Below, piece after piece: positions 6,467-10,404 of a stretch of DNA of 10,404 nucleotides (the stretch's first letter is position 1; every line of letters begins with the position of its first letter). The notes beneath the pieces are model-generated. The model saw nothing but the letters and a program-made list of their open reading frames with translations, was not told where the DNA came from and ran no database searches. The translations under genes were made by a program, and so were the position numbers. The stretch is from Chloroflexi bacterium RBG_16_68_14 (lineage in GTDB: Bacteria > Chloroflexota > Dehalococcoidia > DSTF01 > RBG-16-68-14), in NCBI GenBank assembly GCA_001796995.1, contig MGOB01000048.1, forward strand, positions 2,204 to 12,607, read 5' to 3'.

Positions 6467-7783
6467 ATGGAGCCGCGCATCCAGTACGCCCAGACCTCGG
6501 ACGGCGTCAGTATCGCCTTCTGGGCCATCGGCCGGGGACAGCCGTTGGTCTACATGATGTATCCGTCCTTCAGCCACGTTGAGAAGGAGTGGAAGAGCGC
6601 CGCGTTGCGTGGCTATTACGAGAGGCTGGCGGAAAAGAGGACGGTCATCCGGTACGACGTCCGGGGCTGCGGGATGTCAGAACGCGATGTCGCCGACATC
6701 AACATCGACACCATGGTGACCGACCTGGCGGCCGTGGTCGATGGCCTCCGCCTCGAGAGGTTCGTGTTGTGTGGGATGACGCTCATAGGGGCGGCGGCGA
6801 TCGCCTACGCGGCAACCTCGCCGGAGCGCGTCTCCCACCTGGTCCTTTCCGGCGCCGTCGTGCGGGGCTCCGAGTACTGGCAGTCCGCCTCCGGCCGGGC
6901 CTATCGCGCCCTCAGAGAGGCCGACTGGCCGACCTACGTGAGCGTCTTCGGCCGGATGTTCCCGGGCGCCGCCGAGCTGATGCGTGAGGCCATCACCCCT
7001 GAGACGCACAAGAAGGTCGTGGACGCCAGTGAGCGCTTTGACGTCACGTCCCTCCTCTCGCGGGTGCAGTGTCCCACCCTGGTGCTTCACAATCGTGGCG
7101 GGCTGCCTATGTCGACCCTGGACGCCGCCAGGGAGCTCGCCACCCACATACCCGGCGCTCGCCTGGTGGTCTACGAGGAGGCCGACAGAGCCTCGGCCTT
7201 GGGAAGGGTGGCGCAGGCGGTCGAGGAGTTCCTGGAAGAAGCCGACGCGGCGCCGCCGGCCGCCGAGCCGCCCCCGCTCGGCCGGTTTCGGACCGTGCTC
7301 TTCACCGACATCGAGGGCTCCACCTCCCTCACCCAGCGCCTCGGCGACAGCGGGGCGCGCGAGGTGCTGCGGGAGCACGAGCGCATCACCCGCGAGGCGC
7401 TCCGCGCCCATGGCGGCAGCGAGGTCAAGACCATGGGCGACGGCTTCATGGCCTCCTTCTCGTCCGCCACCGAGGCCGTCGAGTGCGCCATCGCCATGCA
7501 GCGCGCCTTCGCCTCCCACAACGAGTCGGCGAGCGAGCCGATCAGCGTGCGCGTGGGCCTCAACGCCGGCGAGCCGATCGCCGAGGACGACGACCTCTTC
7601 GGCACGGCGGTGATCATGGCGGCGCGCATCGCGACGCGGGCCTCCGGCGGCGAGATCCTCGCCTCCAACGTCGTGCGCGAGCTCGTCGCGGGCAAAGGCT
7701 TCCTCTTCGCCGACCGGGGCGAGAGGGCGCTGCGAGGCTTCGAGGACCCCGCGCACATCTTCGAGGTGCGCTGGCGGGAGTAA
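6467..7783 (+). CDS. Alpha/beta-hydrolase-like domain fused to class III adenylate cyclase domain
   Basis: This 438-residue cytoplasmic protein has no membrane segment or signal peptide. Residues 1-250 show the alpha/beta-hydrolase fold pattern (SDGVSIAFWAIGRG, RYDVRGCGMS, FVLCGMTLIGAAAIAYAA, CPTLVLHNRGG). The nucleophile elbow reads GMTLI with Thr105 in place of Ser, the acid position near 211-212 is Gly, and the His position is Arg241, so hydrolysis is unlikely. Residues 275-436 form a class III nucleotide cyclase domain. Metal ligands are Asp281 (FTDIEGST) and Asp325 (KTMGDG). The purine-selecting pair is Lys321 and Asp376, which predicts ATP and thus cAMP. The transition-state Arg387 is present, but the usual Asn seven residues after Asp376 is Ile383. 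Such fusions are known in actinobacteria and other soil bacteria, where the N-terminal part is thought to sense a ligand. It is preceded by a 37-base gap with its own ribosome site, and it converges with the aminotransferase gene. Confidence 0.9.
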   Translation: MEPRIQYAQTSDGVSIAFWAIGRGQPLVYMMYPSFSHVEKEWKSAALRGYYERLAEKRTVIRYDVRGCGMSERDVADINIDTMVTDLAAVVDGLRLERFVLCGMTLIGAAAIAYAATSPERVSHLVLSGAVVRGSEYWQSASGRAYRALREADWPTYVSVFGRMFPGAAELMREAITPETHKKVVDASERFDVTSLLSRVQCPTLVLHNRGGLPMSTLDAARELATHIPGARLVVYEEADRASALGRVAQAVEEFLEEADAAPPAAEPPPLGRFRTVLFTDIEGSTSLTQRLGDSGAREVLREHERITREALRAHGGSEVKTMGDGFMASFSSATEAVECAIAMQRAFASHNESASEPISVRVGLNAGEPIAEDDDLFGTAVIMAARIATRASGGEILASNVVRELVAGKGFLFADRGERALRGFEDPAHIFEVRWRE

Positions 7784-7870
7784 GAACCTTCCGCCAGCTA
7801 ACCACTCATCAACTCGAGCAGATCGTCGAGCGCTCGGTGAGGCCGTGGCCGGCGCCGTCCACCCTCACCC

Positions 7871-7910
7871 CGACCTGACGGTCGCCCCTCTCCCGCGAGC
7901 GGGAGAGGGG
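7871..7910. repeat. Double hairpin between convergent genes
   Basis: CGACC-TGAC-GGTCG (7871-7884) is directly followed by a perfect 11-bp stem, CCCCTCTCCCG-CGAG-CGGGAGAGGGG (7885-7910). It lies in the 182-base gap between the ends of the cyclase gene (+) and the aminotransferase gene (-), where a two-way terminator would be expected. There is no T-run on either side; the downstream bases are G-rich. It may stop or stabilise transcripts as a REP-like element instead. The rest of the gap (7911-7965) holds only degenerate CAGCGAC-type short repeats. Confidence 0.55.
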
Positions 7911-7965
7911 ACGGGGGGGAGGGGAGCCAGCAGCGCCCAGCCACCAGCGACTAGCGACCGTCGGG

Positions 7966-9159
7966 TCACTTCGCCGCCCGCCGGTGGCGCCCGACGAAGC
8001 GGCGCATCCGCTCCAGCGCGTCTTGCAGCACCTCGTAGGGCGCCGTGTAGCAGATGCGCACGTGGCCGACACCGAACTGGCCGAAGGCGGAGCCCGGCAC
8101 CACCGCCACCTTCTCCTCCATCAGCAGCCCCTCCGCGAAGGCTTCGTCGCTGAGGCCGGTGACGCTCACCGAGGGGAAGCAGTAGAAGGCGCCGCGCGGC
8201 TCGAAGCAGGTGAGGCCCATCGCGTTCAGCGCGGGCACCATGAGGCGACGCCGGCGGTCGTACTCGGCCACCATGCCCCGCACGTCCTCCTCGCCGCTGC
8301 GCAGCGCCTCCAGGGCCGCGTACTGGGACATGGTGGGCGCGGACATGGTGATGTACTGGTGCACCCGCATCATCGCCTCGGTCACGTCCACCCGGGCGCA
8401 GGTATAGGCGAGCCGCCAGCCGGTCATCGCATAGGCCTTGGAGAAGCCGCCCATGAGCAGAGCGCGCTCCCGCATGCCGGGGAGCGAGGCGAAGCAGGTG
8501 TGCTCCACGCCGTACACCAGCCGGTCGTAGATCTCGTCCGAGATGACGAAGAGGTTGTGACGCTCGGCCACCTGGGCCACCGCCAGCAGGTCCTCCCGCT
8601 CCATCACCGCCCCCGTCGGGTTCGACGGGTAGCCGATGAGGATCGCCTTCGTGCGCGACGTGATCCGCTCCTCCAGGTCCCGGGCCCGCACCTTGAAGCC
8701 GTTGTCGGCGAAGGTGGGCACCGGGACGAAGACGCCGCCCGCCAGCAGCACCGCCGGCAGGTAGGCGACGTAGGAGGGGTCGGGGCAGAGCACCTCGTCG
8801 CCGCGGTCGATAATGGCCAGCATGGCGAGGTTGATCGCCTCGCTCACGCCGGTGGTGACGATGATCTCCGTGGCCGGGTCGTACTCCATGCCGTAGAGCC
8901 GGTGGAGGTGGTGGGCGATGGCCTGGCGCAGCTCGATGAGCCCGTAGTTGGAGGTGTAATGGGTGATCCCCTCCTCGATGGAGCGGATAGCCGCCTGGCT
9001 GATGTGCGACGGCGTCACGAAGTCCGGCTCGCCCACGCCCAGGGAGATGACGCCGTCCATGCTGGAGAGCAGGTCGAAGAACTTCCGGATGCCCGAGGCA
9101 GGGAGCCCCTGGACGTGCTGAGAGATCGCGCCTCGATGGGTCACCTGACCGTCATCCAT
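7966..9159 (-). CDS. Class I/II PLP-dependent aminotransferase
   Basis: This 397-residue fold-type I aminotransferase moves an amino group between an amino acid and a 2-oxo acid in the cytoplasm. Seen in order: ISLGVGEPDF (38-47), THYTSNYGLIELRQAI (66-81), NPTG at 180-183, SDEIYDRLVYG (207-217) with Asp208 and Tyr211 contacting PLP, and GGFSKAYAMTGWRLAY (237-252) with Lys241 as the PLP-linking lysine. The final HVRICYT block carries the Arg that binds the substrate carboxylate. All key residues are present and the length is normal. It resembles the aspartate/aromatic aminotransferases (AspC/PatA group), but substrate cannot be assigned more tightly. The ATG shares its A with the TAA stop of the upstream small gene (TAATG), which implies translational coupling and an operon with gatA. 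Confidence 0.95.
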   Translation of the reverse strand: MDDGQVTHRGAISQHVQGLPASGIRKFFDLLSSMDGVISLGVGEPDFVTPSHISQAAIRSIEEGITHYTSNYGLIELRQAIAHHLHRLYGMEYDPATEIIVTTGVSEAINLAMLAIIDRGDEVLCPDPSYVAYLPAVLLAGGVFVPVPTFADNGFKVRARDLEERITSRTKAILIGYPSNPTGAVMEREDLLAVAQVAERHNLFVISDEIYDRLVYGVEHTCFASLPGMRERALLMGGFSKAYAMTGWRLAYTCARVDVTEAMMRVHQYITMSAPTMSQYAALEALRSGEEDVRGMVAEYDRRRRLMVPALNAMGLTCFEPRGAFYCFPSVSVTGLSDEAFAEGLLMEEKVAVVPGSAFGQFGVGHVRICYTAPYEVLQDALERMRRFVGRHRRAAK

Positions 9160-9422
9160 TACGGTTGCACCACTCCAGACCAGAGGTCCTCATTGGGCAC
9201 ATAATACAACAGGAGGCGCCTGCCGTCGCGCAAGGTGACCAGGTAGCCCAGCCGGTCCTCCTCCCGCCACTCGCTATCGACCGAGGCGACCTCCACTCGC
9301 GTGCCCTCTAGCTCCACCCACTGGGGCCGCTCCGGATAGCGATGCCCCGCGTAGCAGCCGACGCGCACGGCGAAGGCGCGCAGCCCGGCCAGCTCACCGG
9401 GAGGGATGTCGCTGCCCACCAC
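9159..9422 (-). CDS. Small unknown protein between gatA and the aminotransferase
   Basis: This is an 87-residue protein that I do not recognise with confidence. It is the tail of a much longer open frame that runs antiparallel in phase behind gatA; only this tail looks like protein. It has alternating hydrophobic/charged strands: CYAGHRYPERPQWVEL, TRVEVASVDSEWREED, LGYLVTLRDGRRLLLYY and a final LWSGV. This suggests a small all-beta fold, cytoplasmic, with no signal peptide or membrane segment. GGAGG at 9430-9434 is seven bases before the GTG at 9422, which favours that start. A GTG at 9428 would overlap the gatA TGA as GTGA but is only one base from the ribosome site. The stop TAA overlaps the aminotransferase ATG. 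The tight coupling on both sides is the main argument that it is real. Confidence 0.7.
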   Translation of the reverse strand: MVGSDIPPGELAGLRAFAVRVGCYAGHRYPERPQWVELEGTRVEVASVDSEWREEDRLGYLVTLRDGRRLLLYYVPNEDLWSGVVQP

Positions 9423-9424
9423 GC

Positions 9425-10404
9425 TCACACCTCCGCCCTCGCCGTGTGCCACTCCGTCGCCTGCTCGTAGGCGTAGGCGGTGCGCAGGAGCGACATCTCG
9501 TCGAAGGGGCGGGCCATGAGCTGAACCCCCACCGGCAGCCGCTCGCCCGCAGGGCCGGAGACGAAGCCCGCCGGCAGCGACATGGCGGGGATGCCAGCGA
9601 TGTTGATCGGCAGTGTGAAGACGTCGCTCAGGTACATCTGGAACGGGTCGTCCACCTTCTCGCCCAGCCGGAAGGCCGGCGTGGGCGAGACGAGGCCGAG
9701 GAGCACATCGAAGCGCTGGAACGCCTCCTCGAACTCGCGCCGGAGGAGCGTGCGCACCTTGAGCGCCTTTAGGTAGTAGGCGTCGTAGTAGCCGGCGGAG
9801 AGGGCGTAGGTGCCCAGCATGATGCGGCGCTTCACCTCGTCGCCGAAGCCGAACTGGCGGGTCTTCTCCATGTTCTCCCACATGCTCGCGCCTTCCTGGT
9901 ACGAGAAGCCGTACTTCACCCCGTCGTAGCGCGCCAGGTTGGCCGAGGCCTCGCTGGGGGCGATGATGTAGTAGCAGGCGAGGGCGTAGGGCGTGCTGGG
10001 GAGAGAGACGCCCCACTCCACAGCGGCGCCCAGCTCCTCCATCTTGCCTGCCGCCGCCTCCGCCACGCCCCGGACGGCCGGGTCCAGGTCGTCGGGCACG
10101 TACTCCCGCACCACCCCGACCCGCAGGCCCTGGAGATCGCCTGTGAGCGCCTCGGTGAAGTCCGGCGCCTCCACCGGCGCCGAGGTGGCGTCACGCGGGT
10201 CGTGCCCGCAGATGGCGTTCAGCACCAGGGCGCAGTCCCGCACGTCCTTGGTCAGCGGCCCGATCTGGTCGAGCGAGCTGGCGAAGGCCACCAACCCGAA
10301 GCGGCTCACCCGCCCGTAGGTCGGCTTCATCCCCACCACGCCGCACAGGGACGCCGGCTGCCGGATGCTGCCCCCGGTATCGGAGCCGAGGGCGACCACC
10401 GTCT
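9425..10404 (-). CDS. gatA: Asp-tRNA(Asn)/Glu-tRNA(Gln) amidotransferase subunit A (N-terminus outside window)
   Basis: This is the C-terminal 326 or so residues of the amidase subunit of GatCAB, the complex that converts mischarged Glu-tRNA-Gln and Asp-tRNA-Asn using ammonia from glutamine. The visible part opens just before the amidase signature GSDTGGSIRQPA, whose GGS serine is the nucleophile. The catalytic Lys and cis-Ser would lie upstream, beyond the window. Typical GatA blocks follow: GVVGMKPTYGRVSRFGLVAF, SSLDQIGPLTKDV, and, further on, TLPINIAGIPAMSLPAGF and LPVGVQLMARPFDE. The full protein is normally about 480-490 residues, so roughly 160 are missing at the window edge. The GTG at 10399 is internal. 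It is followed with overlap by the small gene and the aminotransferase, so it leads this part of the operon. Confidence 0.97.
   Translation of the reverse strand, partial: TVVALGSDTGGSIRQPASLCGVVGMKPTYGRVSRFGLVAFASSLDQIGPLTKDVRDCALVLNAICGHDPRDATSAPVEAPDFTEALTGDLQGLRVGVVREYVPDDLDPAVRGVAEAAAGKMEELGAAVEWGVSLPSTPYALACYYIIAPSEASANLARYDGVKYGFSYQEGASMWENMEKTRQFGFGDEVKRRIMLGTYALSAGYYDAYYLKALKVRTLLRREFEEAFQRFDVLLGLVSPTPAFRLGEKVDDPFQMYLSDVFTLPINIAGIPAMSLPAGFVSGPAGERLPVGVQLMARPFDEMSLLRTAYAYEQATEWHTARAEV
9430..9434 (-). promoter_or_regulatory. Ribosome binding site of the small unknown gene, inside the gatA end
   Basis: Reading the minus strand, GGAGG lies in the last codons of gatA, seven bases before the GTG at 9422. 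This supports re-initiation of translation on the gatA message and favours 9422 over 9428 or 9419 as the start. Confidence 0.6.

Noticed and set aside
7885..7925. Intrinsic terminator at the convergent gap
   Set aside because: The stem is strong but neither strand has a T-run after it, so it is listed as a repeat rather than a terminator.
7984..9204. Plus-strand 406-codon open frame
   Set aside because: It is antisense to a fully motif-supported aminotransferase, and its product is His/Val/Gly/Arg-rich without any recognisable block.
9423..10016. Upstream part of the long minus-strand frame that includes the small gene
   Set aside because: It overlaps gatA in another frame and reads as Arg/Pro/Leu-rich noise. 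Only the tail after the gatA stop looks like a protein.
1..10404. Defence system, CRISPR array, prophage, tRNA or rRNA
   Set aside because: No regularly spaced repeats, no integrase, nuclease or toxin motifs, and no cloverleaf-like or rRNA-like sequence were seen; the genes are metabolic, tRNA-charging, envelope or signalling types.

Overview
The window is GC-rich DNA with dense, short-spaced bacterial genes and strong G/C preference at third codon positions. The protein set fits a Chloroflexota-like bacterium, possibly Dehalococcoidia-related: ArgRS with a non-canonical HIGH box, GatA of the indirect Gln/Asn-tRNA pathway, a DUF402 phosphatase, multi-pass GT-C proteins with a DDAY motif, and an alpha/beta-hydrolase/cyclase fusion. 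This is judged by protein style only; no rRNA or other marker is present, so the placement is tentative.

Layout. Positions 1-2533 (+) hold two tandem paralogous multi-pass membrane proteins that look like GT-C glycosyltransferases. The first is cut by the window edge. The second carries an in-frame TAG followed by a still-conserved C-terminal tail. Positions 2583-6429 (+) hold four closely packed genes: a DUF402 nucleotide phosphatase overlapping argS by ATGA, then an inositol-monophosphatase family enzyme and an SH3-type lipoprotein. Positions 6467-7783 (+) encode an alpha/beta-hydrolase-like domain fused to a class III nucleotide cyclase. After a hairpin-rich convergent gap, the minus strand (read right to left) holds gatA (N-terminus outside the window), an 87-89 aa unknown protein, and a class I/II aminotransferase. 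These three are joined by overlapping stop/start codons and are almost certainly one operon.

Most notable is a 135-bp palindromic, MITE-like insertion (5636-5770) inside the signal-peptide region of the lipoprotein gene. It has 16-bp terminal inverted repeats and a 3-bp CGA flanking duplication. Removing the element plus one CGA copy (138 bp, 46 codons) restores a textbook lipoprotein signal peptide in frame. A second palindromic repeat (4735-4796) spans the start of the phosphatase gene, and a third, perfect hairpin (7885-7910) lies between the convergent genes. Palindromic repeats therefore appear to be active sculptors of gene starts here.

The cyclase fusion is also odd. All three expected catalytic positions of the hydrolase domain look substituted, which suggests a sensory pseudo-enzyme, and the cyclase domain lacks the usual transition-state Asn. 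I see no defence system, CRISPR array, tRNA, rRNA or prophage. The rest is ordinary housekeeping.
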